NCBI GenBank assembly: GCA_964384025.1
Contig: CAYLJJ010000011.1
Location: 1 to 64,000, forward strand
Length of the DNA stretch: 64,000 bases
Direction of reading: 5' to 3'
Source of the DNA: CAYLJJ01 sp964384025
GTDB taxonomy: Bacteria > Myxococcota_A > Bradymonadia > UBA7976 > UBA1532
Numbering within the stretch: position 1 is the stretch's first letter; each line of letters starts with the position of its first letter. Under the pieces are notes generated by a model that saw only the letters and a list, made by a program, of their open reading frames with translations, was not told where the DNA came from and searched no databases. Shown piece by piece: positions 8,454-17,263 of the stretch. The position numbers were made by a program, and so were the translations under genes.

Positions 8454-11162
8454 ATGTATAGCCTCCTCCTCCTTCTCCTCGCTCTACCGACAATCAGCCC
8501 CCAACCCATCAGCGGACACTTTCAGTTGATCAAGGCGGCTCTCTCTCATGGTGTCGATCACCCACTCTTTGGCCCTTATGGTTGGTCAGGCTCCGTCGAT
8601 CGACTGGGTGCCCTGCTGCGCTTCTCTCGGCCGCTGAATGAGGCGGAACATAAAGCGCTCTCTCTCTCAGGGATCGAGTTCAAGTCGGGAGAAGATGGAG
8701 CGCCCATCCGAGTAGACGCGATCTATCCTGTTCGCCTGAGCTGGGAGGCTTTGGAGAGCCTGAAAGGAGAGCCACTCCTCCTACGAGCTGAGCCCAGCTG
8801 GCGCCCCCTCCGTTTAAGCCCTTTGGAGATCACCTCAGCGGAGGTTGGAGCCAGCGCAGCACGGCATCACCCCCAACATGGAGTACAAGGTGAGGGGGTC
8901 TTAGTCAGCACAGTGGACTCAGGTGTCGATATCCTGCATCCGCACCTCTTCTTCGCTGACGGGGGGGCTTGGTCCTGGTTAGACCTCAACGGCAACGCTC
9001 GCTTTGATCCAGGCCAAGACGCGGTGGATCTCAATAGAGATGGAGAGGGACAACCCGAGGAGATCCTGAGGGTCCTAGACGCTACCTATGTCAACTTTTA
9101 CAACCAAGAGTCGCCCGAGAATTGGGATGAACAGCTCCAACCCCGTTGGGACTGGCTTTATGCTGACAGCAACCAGGATGGACAGCGCAATCGAGGAGAA
9201 GCTGAGGGCTTTGAGGAGTCAGATCCCGCCTATGGTGAGCCCCTCTTTGTGGCTGATGATGCTGATCGCGATGGGCGCCTTGAACTCGAAGAGCGTCTCA
9301 TCCGCCTCAAGACCTCTAAAGTCAGGGAGATGAACTACAACGGGATCTCCTATCGTCGTGGAGAGGAGGGGAACAAAGCCCTGATCCGCTCAACCCGCCA
9401 TGAGGGCTTTCAACTCAGCAGCCACGGTACAGGGGTTGCCAGCATCCTCCTCGGAGGGCAGGCTCCCTATCATGAACGCCTGGGGCTGGCTCCAGGAGCT
9501 GAGCTGCTCAGCTTCTCTAATATGAGCGGGGCTCAGGAGGGGGATGCTGAGATGATCGCCTTTATGGAGGCGGCTCAGGAACAGGGAGCCATCTTGGCTC
9601 TTCATGAGTGGAGTGATCTCTTCTTAGCTCCCCACGATGGCTCCACCAACCTGGAGTTGGCGATGGATCACCTCAGCGCTCAGGGGCTCAGCCAAGTAAC
9701 CCCCCTGGGCAATATGAACCGCGCTCAGAAGCACTTTGAGGCCCACCTTAAACCGGGAGATGATCTGGAGTTTAGCTTTGAGATCGATGAGGAGTATTGG
9801 TATGAACACCCTGACTATCCCAACAGCCTCGTGCTCATCTCTCTGCTCTGGAGGAGCGATCAGGCCCTGGGTCTCCACCTTCAAGATCCCCTGGGAAACG
9901 AGGCGCAGGTCCCCCCTGAGGGCGCCGAGATATGGCTTGGGGAGGATCTCTATTTGGGAGCTGTCTTTGATCACACCCCTCGAGGAACCCGACAACTCTT
10001 TATCTATATAGGTCAGGCTGAGGAGCGACCTCTGCCTACAGGTCGCTGGAACCTGCGCATCGAGGGGGTAGAGCAGGCTGACACCCTCATGGCTCGTATA
10101 GGCGATTACTACTCTGGCTGGGCGGTGGGGATCCGCTGGAGTCAACCGGTTGAAGATATTCGCTCTATGACCCACCCCTCCACGGCAGACAGCGCCATAG
10201 GGGTCGCTGCTTATGGAGGGCGTCACGATCTCTCTGAGCTGGACGGCACCCGCGCTGGGATGCTTCGCAACTTCTCTGGGCGCGGTCCCCGCCTGGATGG
10301 AGCCACGGTAGTGGATATCGCTGCCCCAGATGATCCCTTTGCCGCTATGGCCTGGACAGAGGAGAATCAGATGATGGGTGGAGGACCCTCCTGGTTCTCT
10401 ACCTTTGGAGGGACCAGCGGCGCGGGGCCTCATGTGGCCGCCGCTCTGGCGCTCTTAAAGGAGCGCTTTCCAGAGCTGAACGCCCAGGAACGAGAGGCAC
10501 GGATCCTGGGGTCAGCACGCCAAGAGAGGCTAGATCCCGATCATGGCGCGCTCCCTAATCCCCACTGGGGAGAGGGCAAGCTGGATATCCACGCTGCCCT
10601 CTTTGAGCACCCCGCTCCCCAAGAGAACCAGCCTCCCCAACTCCAGATGCGTCTAGAGGGTGCCCCTGGGGCCTGGATCATCAACTGTACAAGCAGCCAA
10701 GATCCCGACGGTGATCCCATCTGGTTTCGCTTTGACTATGATTATGATGGTCGGTGGGACAGGGACTGGCAAGAGGAGGGACGGGTCACACTGCCCCCCG
10801 CTTTTGACGAGAGCGCTTGGGTTCGGGTAGCGGTGCGAGATGATCATCGAGGTGAAATGGGGGGGCTCATCTATTTAGAGGCTGGGCCTCTGCCTCCTCA
10901 AGATCTGGGAGTCTCTGACGCTGGCCTCGCTCAAGATCTAGGATCCTCTCGAGATATCACGCTCCTTGGAGATCTTTCGATACAACAAGATCTTGAGCAG
11001 CCCTTGGGGGAGGGAGACGCAGGAGAAGATCTTGAGAAGCAGACCTCAAACGAGGGCTGCGCCTGCCATCTCAGCTCGGGAGGATCTGGCCCTTTCTTCC
11101 TGCTGCTCCTCCTCTTCCTCCTGAGATTGAGTCGTGCTCGCGCTGCTCCTCCTCGCCCTTAG
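8454..11162 (+). CDS. Subtilisin-like serine protease (S8) with calcium-type loops and MYXO-CTERM-like tail
   Basis: 902 aa with a signal peptide at residues 1-17. The catalytic triad is visible: Asp in STVDSGVD (about residue 155), His in SSHGTGVAS (about 323) and Ser in GGTSGAGPHVAAA (about 655); PLGN is a likely oxyanion Asn. The Asp-His interval is expanded to about 165 residues and carries EF-hand-like loops, DSNQDGQRNRGE and DADRDGRLELEE, plus DLNGNARFD, suggesting calcium binding. A domain resembling a C-terminal beta-sandwich follows, then an Asp/Gln-rich linker and GCACHLSS plus a hydrophobic stretch and Arg-containing end, the layout of MYXO-CTERM sorting signals (TIGR03901). It is therefore probably a cell-surface-anchored protease. 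Its 3' end overlaps the next gene by 29 bases. Confidence 0.88.
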   Translation: MYSLLLLLLALPTISPQPISGHFQLIKAALSHGVDHPLFGPYGWSGSVDRLGALLRFSRPLNEAEHKALSLSGIEFKSGEDGAPIRVDAIYPVRLSWEALESLKGEPLLLRAEPSWRPLRLSPLEITSAEVGASAARHHPQHGVQGEGVLVSTVDSGVDILHPHLFFADGGAWSWLDLNGNARFDPGQDAVDLNRDGEGQPEEILRVLDATYVNFYNQESPENWDEQLQPRWDWLYADSNQDGQRNRGEAEGFEESDPAYGEPLFVADDADRDGRLELEERLIRLKTSKVREMNYNGISYRRGEEGNKALIRSTRHEGFQLSSHGTGVASILLGGQAPYHERLGLAPGAELLSFSNMSGAQEGDAEMIAFMEAAQEQGAILALHEWSDLFLAPHDGSTNLELAMDHLSAQGLSQVTPLGNMNRAQKHFEAHLKPGDDLEFSFEIDEEYWYEHPDYPNSLVLISLLWRSDQALGLHLQDPLGNEAQVPPEGAEIWLGEDLYLGAVFDHTPRGTRQLFIYIGQAEERPLPTGRWNLRIEGVEQADTLMARIGDYYSGWAVGIRWSQPVEDIRSMTHPSTADSAIGVAAYGGRHDLSELDGTRAGMLRNFSGRGPRLDGATVVDIAAPDDPFAAMAWTEENQMMGGGPSWFSTFGGTSGAGPHVAAALALLKERFPELNAQEREARILGSARQERLDPDHGALPNPHWGEGKLDIHAALFEHPAPQENQPPQLQMRLEGAPGAWIINCTSSQDPDGDPIWFRFDYDYDGRWDRDWQEEGRVTLPPAFDESAWVRVAVRDDHRGEMGGLIYLEAGPLPPQDLGVSDAGLAQDLGSSRDITLLGDLSIQQDLEQPLGEGDAGEDLEKQTSNEGCACHLSSGGSGPFFLLLLLFLLRLSRARAAPPRP

Positions 11163-13464
11163 TGGGGATCCTTCAGCGGGCTATCGCCGCGTTGAGATGC
11201 GAGTCTCCCAAGACTTTCAAGCCCGCTGTGAACATCGAGGCAGACAGAGCCGTTGCCGCCTCTCCTCTCTGCCCTCCAGCCTCTCTAAGCTTATGCGAGC
11301 GGTGCGTGGAGGAACGCTCGCTGAGGCACAGATTCAGGAGGGCGCTTCAGGGCAGAAGCTTCTCTTCTTTGAGCTGAAGGAGGGGGTTCAGCTCCAAGAG
11401 GCACGGCTCGCTCGTCCTCAGCGCTGGGTTGTTGAGCTGGGGAACTCTCATCTTCTCTTGGGGCCAGTTGAGGAGGAGATGCCCTTCCAGCCCTATCCGA
11501 TCAAACTCAAAGGCTTTTCAGTAGAGGCGCCTCCTCTACTCCTGAGCCCCGCCTCAGGGCGAAGCGCCGCTGCCCAGGCTTTTAATCGCTGCTTTGAAGC
11601 TTGGACGAGAGGAGAGCATCGCCGAGCCTTACAGCTGGGTAAGGCCCTGGCAGGCTCTACAGATCCAGCGGCGAGGGTGCTGAGAGCGGAGATTGAGCGT
11701 AGCCTCCTGAGAGCGAAGCAGCCCCTCAATCTAGAGCGCGCGCTGCTCGCTTTTCAAGAAGCTGAGCGCGCGCTCAGGGGAAGGCCCCTTCAGGCTGTAC
11801 GTCAAGCTTTAGGGGCGGTGGAGGTCTTCAGAGAGTGGAACCTCTTAGAGAAAGCAGAACTTTATCTTCAACAACGCAGGCGGAGCTATCAGGGGACCCC
11901 CGCTGAGCCCTCCCTCTTGGCAGGCTTGATTCGTCTGCTCTTTGAATTGGGGGAACCACACAGCGCGGCTCTTTTGCTGGAGCAGCTCCAAGAGATGAAA
12001 GGCCCTGAGGCTGGACAGGCGCTGATGGCCTTAGCGGCGATGGCCTATGGGGAGGGTGAATTTCAGCAGGCCTGGGGACTCTTTAAGCGCCTTCGAAGAG
12101 AGCAACCTGCCCTCCTCAGCTCCGCCGCCGTCCCTCTCTTTCAAGCGGCTGAGTTGGCTCTCTATTATGAACAGCTCAGAGAAGCTGAGGCGCTCTATGC
12201 GCTCTTCTTGGAGATCTATCCTGAAGAGGAGCCCCACTGGGTCGCTCGAATCCGCGTCGCCGAGCTGCTCGCTGAACGCTCACCTGAGCAAGCCGCGCTG
12301 CGCTTTGCTCAGTTGGCGACCGAGCTTCGAGAGACTGAGGGCCAGGATCTGGCCTTCCTGAGGCTCGCCCGCTTCAGCGAAGATCGCAACCTCGCCCAGA
12401 GGATCTTAAAGAACCTGAGCCACGGTCGCTTGAGCCCCTATGCCCTCTCTGAGTTGCTGGTTCAGTCGAGCCGTCTGGCGCTCTCAGAGGGGGATATCAA
12501 GGGGGCCTATATAGAGGCTCGGCGCCTCTGGACTCAGCTCCCTCTGGCTCCAGCTTTAAAGCGGGCGCCTCTCCTCTTTGATCGTCTCCTCCTGCTGCGG
12601 CTGCTGGAAGCACAGAAGCCTGCGGAGCGGCTGCGGCTCTACTTTGACCAGCGTCCCCGCGTTGAGCAACACCTCGCGCGGGCCTATGCCCATCTCTTGG
12701 TGGGCCGTGCGCTCAGAGAGCTTTCTATGCTCAAGGAGAGCCTCTTGATTTTACAGCGGGGGGTGGGGGGACGCGCCGATGAGCGTGAGCCTGAAAGCTC
12801 AGCTTGGCTCTACCACGAGATCGCGGCGGTGCTGCGAGAGCAGGGCGACGCCTTTCGACTGCGGCAGATCCTGGACTACCTAGAGCAGCGCAAACTGAAA
12901 CCTTTTGATGATTATGAATATTGGCTGGCCAAAGGAGAACTGGCGCGGATGGAGGGGAAGTTGAAGGAGGGACAAGCGATCTTTAAGCATGGCCTCAACG
13001 GCCCTCTCTCCTCTGCTGAGCGGGTTGATATGGCGCGGCGCTTCACCGAGCTAAGCTTGCTCTTAAAGGAGCCAGATCGAGCCCTCAAGGCTCTAGAGGC
13101 GATCATCGAGATCCATGACACCGCTAAGAAGCCTCTCGCGCCTCTCTCCAGGCGAGACGCGCGTTGGAGAGGGGCAGAGATCGAAATCCAACGGGAGCGC
13201 TGGCCCCAAGCAGTTAAGGCGCTTCGCCTTTTCCTTGAGGAGTACCCAGATGATTCGGTCCAGGATGAAGCGCGCTTCTATCTGGGACGAGGTCTACATG
13301 AACTGGGAGAGTTTCAGGGTGCCCGAGCAGCTTGGTATCAGAGCGCTCAGGCTCACCCCGACAGCCTCTTTGGAGGTCTCGCCAACACCGAGCTTAAGCT
13401 CTTGGAGTGGGAGCAGAAGGTGATCCCCAATATCAAAGCGCGCCTGGGTCTGTCAGCTCCTTGA
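11134..13464 (+). CDS. Secreted TPR-repeat protein upstream of flagellar operon
   Basis: 776 aa. A GTG start at 11134 inside the subtilase gene gives a plausible signal peptide (LALLLLALSGDPSAG); the next in-frame ATG (11197) would lose it. Residues about 20-105 form a small beta domain (VEMRVSQDF...RWVVELGN) somewhat like AMIN-type envelope domains. The rest is alpha-helical with tetratricopeptide-type repeats, clearest near the C-terminus (ARFYLGRGLHELGEFQGARAAWYQSAQ). It ends 90 bases before flgB on the same strand. A periplasmic scaffold role in motility or envelope assembly is a guess from position; the function is not recognised. Confidence 0.75.
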   Translation: MLALLLLALSGDPSAGYRRVEMRVSQDFQARCEHRGRQSRCRLSSLPSSLSKLMRAVRGGTLAEAQIQEGASGQKLLFFELKEGVQLQEARLARPQRWVVELGNSHLLLGPVEEEMPFQPYPIKLKGFSVEAPPLLLSPASGRSAAAQAFNRCFEAWTRGEHRRALQLGKALAGSTDPAARVLRAEIERSLLRAKQPLNLERALLAFQEAERALRGRPLQAVRQALGAVEVFREWNLLEKAELYLQQRRRSYQGTPAEPSLLAGLIRLLFELGEPHSAALLLEQLQEMKGPEAGQALMALAAMAYGEGEFQQAWGLFKRLRREQPALLSSAAVPLFQAAELALYYEQLREAEALYALFLEIYPEEEPHWVARIRVAELLAERSPEQAALRFAQLATELRETEGQDLAFLRLARFSEDRNLAQRILKNLSHGRLSPYALSELLVQSSRLALSEGDIKGAYIEARRLWTQLPLAPALKRAPLLFDRLLLLRLLEAQKPAERLRLYFDQRPRVEQHLARAYAHLLVGRALRELSMLKESLLILQRGVGGRADEREPESSAWLYHEIAAVLREQGDAFRLRQILDYLEQRKLKPFDDYEYWLAKGELARMEGKLKEGQAIFKHGLNGPLSSAERVDMARRFTELSLLLKEPDRALKALEAIIEIHDTAKKPLAPLSRRDARWRGAEIEIQRERWPQAVKALRLFLEEYPDDSVQDEARFYLGRGLHELGEFQGARAAWYQSAQAHPDSLFGGLANTELKLLEWEQKVIPNIKARLGLSAP

Positions 13465-13518
13465 CGATCCCAAGGCTCCCTGACGTTGAGATTTGAGCCG
13501 TTCAGGGCTCTGGGCGCT

Positions 13519-13534
13519 TGGTACGATTTTGGCG
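13519..13534 (+). promoter_or_regulatory. Candidate sigma-54 promoter upstream of flgB
   Basis: TGGTACGATTTTGGCG contains GG (13520-13521) and GC (13532-13533) separated by exactly ten bases. It matches TGGCACG-N4-TTGC at most positions. It sits in the 90-bp gap before the flagellar operon, and sigma-54 control of proximal flagellar genes is common. Predicted transcription start would be near 13545, leaving a very short leader with the Shine-Dalgarno sequence at its 5' end. Confidence 0.55.
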
Positions 13535-13554
13535 TAACCCCCGCACGGGAGGCC

Positions 13555-13917
13555 ATGATGAATCTGCTCTTTGACCGACTTTCTTACAGCCTGGAGCACA
13601 GCCTAGATCTTAGGCTCCAGCGCAGCAACCTCATCAACGCCAACATCTCCAACCTAGACACTCCGGGTTACACCCCCGTAGAGCTGAACTTTCAGAGGGA
13701 GCTGGACTCTTTTATGGAGGGCAGCGACCGAGAGATGGCTCGGGGGCGAGTTGAGTATGATTACTTCTCTATCGCCAATCAGGATGGTAACTCCGTCGAT
13801 ATGGACCATGAGATGGGCAAGCTGGCGGAGAATCAGCTGCTCTATCGCGCCAGCACCAAAGCCTATAAACGGCGGATGGCGCTTCTACGTTACGCGGTGA
13901 TGGATGGGCAGGGCTGA
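13555..13917 (+). CDS. flgB: Flagellar basal-body rod protein FlgB
   Basis: About 120 aa. The start at 13555 (or the adjacent ATG at 13558) is chosen because CGGGAGG lies just upstream; an earlier in-frame ATG at 13486 would run through the promoter candidate. The protein shows the rod signature ANISNLDTPGYTP near the N-terminus and a C-terminal amphipathic helix (LAENQLLYRASTKAYKRRMALLRYAV). It is a proximal rod component exported by the flagellar type III apparatus. It is first in a tightly packed operon and overlaps flgC by one base (the A of TGATG). Confidence 0.93.
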   Translation: MMNLLFDRLSYSLEHSLDLRLQRSNLINANISNLDTPGYTPVELNFQRELDSFMEGSDREMARGRVEYDYFSIANQDGNSVDMDHEMGKLAENQLLYRASTKAYKRRMALLRYAVMDGQG

Positions 13918-14357
13918 TGGACTTCTTTAGCGCCATTCATATTGCCCGTTCAGGGCTCTCAGTTCAGAGGACTCGGGTGAACATCGCCTCCAGCAACCTC
14001 GCAAACCTAGAGACAACAGAGACTCCAGAGGGGGGACCATACCGCCGCCGTTCCGTGATTGTGCGCGCCTCCCCTGTACGCCGCGCCTTTCCAGAACTCT
14101 ATGAAGGGGAGATGGGGGAGAAGGTTCACAGCGCTGAAGTAGATCGAATTGTCGAGGATGAAGGTCCTCCTCAAAAGCGCTTTATGCCTGGACATCCCCA
14201 AGCTGATGAGGAGGGCTATGTAGAGGTCCCCAACATCAACGCCATTCAAGAGATGGTCGATCTGCTCACCGCCTCACGCAGCTATGAGGCGGGGGTCTCA
14301 GCTCTTAAATCGATCAAGGGGATGGCTCAAGAGGCCCTCTCTATTGGAGAAGCCTGA
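13917..14357 (+). CDS. flgC: Flagellar basal-body rod protein FlgC
   Basis: 146 aa, the normal size. N-terminal rod motif (SGLSVQRTRVNIASSNLANLETT) and the FlgC hallmark C-terminus (YVEVPNINAIQEMVDLLTASRSYEA). It polymerises with FlgB and FlgF into the rod. The start overlaps the flgB stop (TGATG) and its stop overlaps the fliE start, indicating translational coupling. Confidence 0.95.
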   Translation: MDFFSAIHIARSGLSVQRTRVNIASSNLANLETTETPEGGPYRRRSVIVRASPVRRAFPELYEGEMGEKVHSAEVDRIVEDEGPPQKRFMPGHPQADEEGYVEVPNINAIQEMVDLLTASRSYEAGVSALKSIKGMAQEALSIGEA

Positions 14358-14659
14358 TGGAGATGATCGGCGCCCGTTTAAACCGCGCTCAGGGGATGAG
14401 AGGGATGAGAGCTCAACACTCTCAGCCCCGCTCTGTCTCCGCGAACTTTGGAGAATATCTTCAGGAGCAGGTCAGCGAGGTCAACCGCCTCCAGACCGAA
14501 GCAGATGGAGCGGTGGGTGAGATGCTCAGCGGCAAAAAGCGCAACCTCCATGAGATGATGATCGCTCTGGACAAAGCCGACATCTCACTCAGGCTCTTGG
14601 GGAAGATCAGGAGCAAAGCTTTAGAGGCCTATCAAGAGGTCAGCCGGATGCATGTCTAA
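14357..14659 (+). CDS. fliE: Flagellar hook-basal body complex protein FliE
   Basis: 100 aa, typical for FliE. The conserved C-terminal half is seen (LHEMMIALDKADISLRLLGKIRSKALEAYQEVSRM). FliE joins the MS ring and export gate to the rod. It follows flgC with overlapping codons and precedes fliF by 25 bases, the classical flgBC-fliEFGHI order. Confidence 0.94.
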   Translation: MEMIGARLNRAQGMRGMRAQHSQPRSVSANFGEYLQEQVSEVNRLQTEADGAVGEMLSGKKRNLHEMMIALDKADISLRLLGKIRSKALEAYQEVSRMHV

Positions 14660-14684
14660 ACTCTTTAGCAGGGGTTTCTAAGAG

Positions 14685-16262
14685 ATGGAGAAGATTCTTC
14701 AACAGATACAGGAGAAGATCAGGGGCCTCAACGAGTCCCTGCGAACCTCTCAGAAAATCGCCTTGCTCGGGGTGCTCTTGACCCTCACCTGTCTCACGCT
14801 GCTGCTCAGCTACTATGCTCTTCGTACCGAGTGGATCCCCATCGCTCGTCTAGAGCCTGGATCTCGGCAAGCCCTTGAGATGATCGAAGCCCTGGAGCAG
14901 GCGGCGGTGCCCTATCGTGTGGAGGGCTATGAGATTCTCCTGCCTGAGGGGCTGGCAGACAAGTGGCGCGTTCGTCTGGGAGCCCAGGGTCATAAGGTAG
15001 ACGCGCAGCTCGGTGAGGGCTCCATCAAGACCCCTCGCAAGGTCCTGGATTATAAGCTCAGTCGCGCCGCTGAAGCTTACTTGGCGCGGAGCATCATCCA
15101 GCTCAAGGGGATTCAGAGCGCCCAGGTTCATATCGCCATCCCCAAAGAGAGCCTCTACTCAGAGCAGGAGAAGCCAGTCACCGCCTCGATCAAGATTGAC
15201 ATTGATCCGGGCTATGACCTCCCAGCTTCTCAGGTTCAGGGGATCATCTCCCTGGCCTCAGGAGCGGTCCCTAAGCTGGATCGCGATCATATTCACGTTA
15301 TCGATCAATATGGAAAGGTCCACAGCCGACAGAATGATGTAAGCGAGAACCTGGAGTATCAAAGGAAGTTGGAGGAGCAGTTTCAGGAGAAGGCGCTGAT
15401 GGCGCTGGAGGATGTGGTGGGGCCAGGGGGTGCTCGCATAGTCGTGGCCTTGAAGATCAACTTTGAGAAGGTCAAGACGCAGATCAAGCGGATGGATCCA
15501 GAGGGCTCCGCCACCATCAAGGAGCGCAACAACAGCGAAGAGACCAAGAATGGAGCGGCCATCGGAGGAGCAGCAGGGGCGGCCAACAACGATCCCAACG
15601 GAAACCCCAATGTGCAGCGCACCGGAGACAACAGCGAAGGGACTCGCAATGAGATTGAGACCCTCTATGAGCCCAGCGTAACCAACATCCTCCAGACAGA
15701 TCGGGGGCCCGTGATCGAGCAGATCTCCATCGCGGTCACAGTGGATGGGCGCTATGAGCAGGTGAAGGAGGCTAAGGAGGGGGAGGAGAGTGAGGAGGAG
15801 TATGTTCCTCTCTCTGTCAAAGAGCTAAAGGATATCCGAGAGCTGGTCAGTGCGGCGATCGGCCTCAATGAGAAGCGGGGAGATGTGCTCAAGGTCCACA
15901 ACATCAAGTTCCATCAAGGAGAGGAGCTGGAGGGGCTGAGCCTTAAGGAGAGTGAGCGCAACGCTTTGTTGATGAAGGGGATTCGCTATGCGGCGGTGCT
16001 CCTGGGTTTCCTGATCCTCGCCTTCGTGGGGATGCGACCGATCATGCGCTTCCTCAGCGCCGAGCCAGAGACCGCGGAGATCTTGGAGGAGGGCCTCGCC
16101 CTACCTCCAGGAGAGGAGCCCCTTGCGTTGCCGGGAGAGGAGCTGGCTTCACTGGAGGAGGAGGAGCAGACTCTCATCGATCGAATCCGTGCGATGGCTC
16201 AGGAGAATCCTGATGTAGCCACTGCGATCTTGCAACACTGGTTAAAGGAGGTAGAGAGCTGA
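14685..16262 (+). CDS. fliF: Flagellar MS-ring protein FliF
   Basis: 525 aa. Transmembrane segments lie near residues 25-47 and 432-454. Between them is the YscJ/FliF ring-building region (GLADKWRVRLGAQG, AYLARSIIQLKGIQSAQVHIAIP, KPVTASIKI) and the FliF-specific domain (VQGIISLASGAVPKLDRDHIHVID). The C-terminal cytoplasmic tail (IDRIRAMAQENPDVATAILQHWL) is the FliG-binding motif. It forms the inner-membrane base ring. Overlaps fliG by one base. Confidence 0.96.
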   Translation: MEKILQQIQEKIRGLNESLRTSQKIALLGVLLTLTCLTLLLSYYALRTEWIPIARLEPGSRQALEMIEALEQAAVPYRVEGYEILLPEGLADKWRVRLGAQGHKVDAQLGEGSIKTPRKVLDYKLSRAAEAYLARSIIQLKGIQSAQVHIAIPKESLYSEQEKPVTASIKIDIDPGYDLPASQVQGIISLASGAVPKLDRDHIHVIDQYGKVHSRQNDVSENLEYQRKLEEQFQEKALMALEDVVGPGGARIVVALKINFEKVKTQIKRMDPEGSATIKERNNSEETKNGAAIGGAAGAANNDPNGNPNVQRTGDNSEGTRNEIETLYEPSVTNILQTDRGPVIEQISIAVTVDGRYEQVKEAKEGEESEEEYVPLSVKELKDIRELVSAAIGLNEKRGDVLKVHNIKFHQGEELEGLSLKESERNALLMKGIRYAAVLLGFLILAFVGMRPIMRFLSAEPETAEILEEGLALPPGEEPLALPGEELASLEEEEQTLIDRIRAMAQENPDVATAILQHWLKEVES

Positions 16263-17263
16263 TGGATGGGGTCATCGGCCAGACCAAGGCAGCCCTGGTG
16301 ATGTTGATGTTGGGAGAGGAGATCGCCTCGGGGATCTTCCGCAATTTGAGCAAGAAAGAGATGCGGCTCCTCAATAAGGGGATGGGGCAGCTCAGGGGCT
16401 TAGATGAGCCCAGCCGAGATGCGATCCTCCTCGAGTTTTTAGAGATGGGCCAAGATGTAGACAGTATGAGGCTCAATAACTCTGAGGAGTATCTCAAGAA
16501 GCTGGCTCTCTCCTCTCTCGGAGGAGAGGCGGGGCAGCGCCTCGTCGATGAGATCGAGAGCGACAACCAGATGAAGCTCTCCGCTCTTGATCCGGTGGAC
16601 GCACGCACCCTCTCCAACCTGATCCGCAAGGAGCACCCCCAGACCATCGCGCTGATCTTGGCCTATATCGACGCCAATAAGAGCGCTGATGTGCTCTCCC
16701 AGCTTCCGGTGGAGACTCAGGTTGAGGTCTGTCTGCGAGTCGCCAGCTTAGACACCGTGAGCCCTCAAACCCTGAGGGATGTAGAAGCGGCTCTGATGAG
16801 CGAGATGAAGGGTCTAGTGATCAGCGGCGGTGAGGAGACCTCGGGTGTACAGCTCGTGGCTGAGATCCTCAACAACATCGAGAAGCTGCACGAGGAGGCG
16901 ATCTTTGAGCAGCTCACCGAGATCGATCCTGAGTTGGCGGAGGAGATCCGCAATAACATGTTTGTCTTTGAGGATCTGGTTAACCTGGATGATCGTGGTA
17001 TCCAAGCCCTGCTCAAGGAGGTTGACAATCAGAACCTCCTCCTGGCCCTCAAGACCTCCTCCGATGCGGTCAAGGAACAGATTTTCAAGAACCTCTCTGC
17101 GCGAGCAGTGGAGATGCTCCAGGAAGATATGGATGTGATGGGGCCGACCAAGCTCAGCGATGTTGAGAAGGCCCAGTCCAACATCACCTTCCTGGCACTG
17201 CGCCTTGAATCTGAGGGTAAGTTGGTGATCGCTAAGGGTGGATCTGAAGAGGAGTTTGTCTGA
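16262..17263 (+). CDS. fliG: Flagellar motor switch protein FliG
   Basis: 333 aa, the normal length. The three domains are recognisable: N-terminal FliF-binding helices, the middle domain with EHPQTIALILAYID (about residues 124-137), and the C-terminal torque-generating domain (MFVFEDLVNLDDRGIQALLKEV, then the charged helix ALKTSSDAVKEQIFKNLSARA). It couples the stator to rotor rotation. Overlapping stop/start junctions with fliF and fliH indicate one transcript. Confidence 0.96.
   Translation: MDGVIGQTKAALVMLMLGEEIASGIFRNLSKKEMRLLNKGMGQLRGLDEPSRDAILLEFLEMGQDVDSMRLNNSEEYLKKLALSSLGGEAGQRLVDEIESDNQMKLSALDPVDARTLSNLIRKEHPQTIALILAYIDANKSADVLSQLPVETQVEVCLRVASLDTVSPQTLRDVEAALMSEMKGLVISGGEETSGVQLVAEILNNIEKLHEEAIFEQLTEIDPELAEEIRNNMFVFEDLVNLDDRGIQALLKEVDNQNLLLALKTSSDAVKEQIFKNLSARAVEMLQEDMDVMGPTKLSDVEKAQSNITFLALRLESEGKLVIAKGGSEEEFV

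Noticed and set aside
9624..10433. A 269-codon open frame on the minus strand
   Set aside because: It is antisense to the catalytic part of the subtilase gene, has no recognisable domain, and is explained by GC-rich codon bias.
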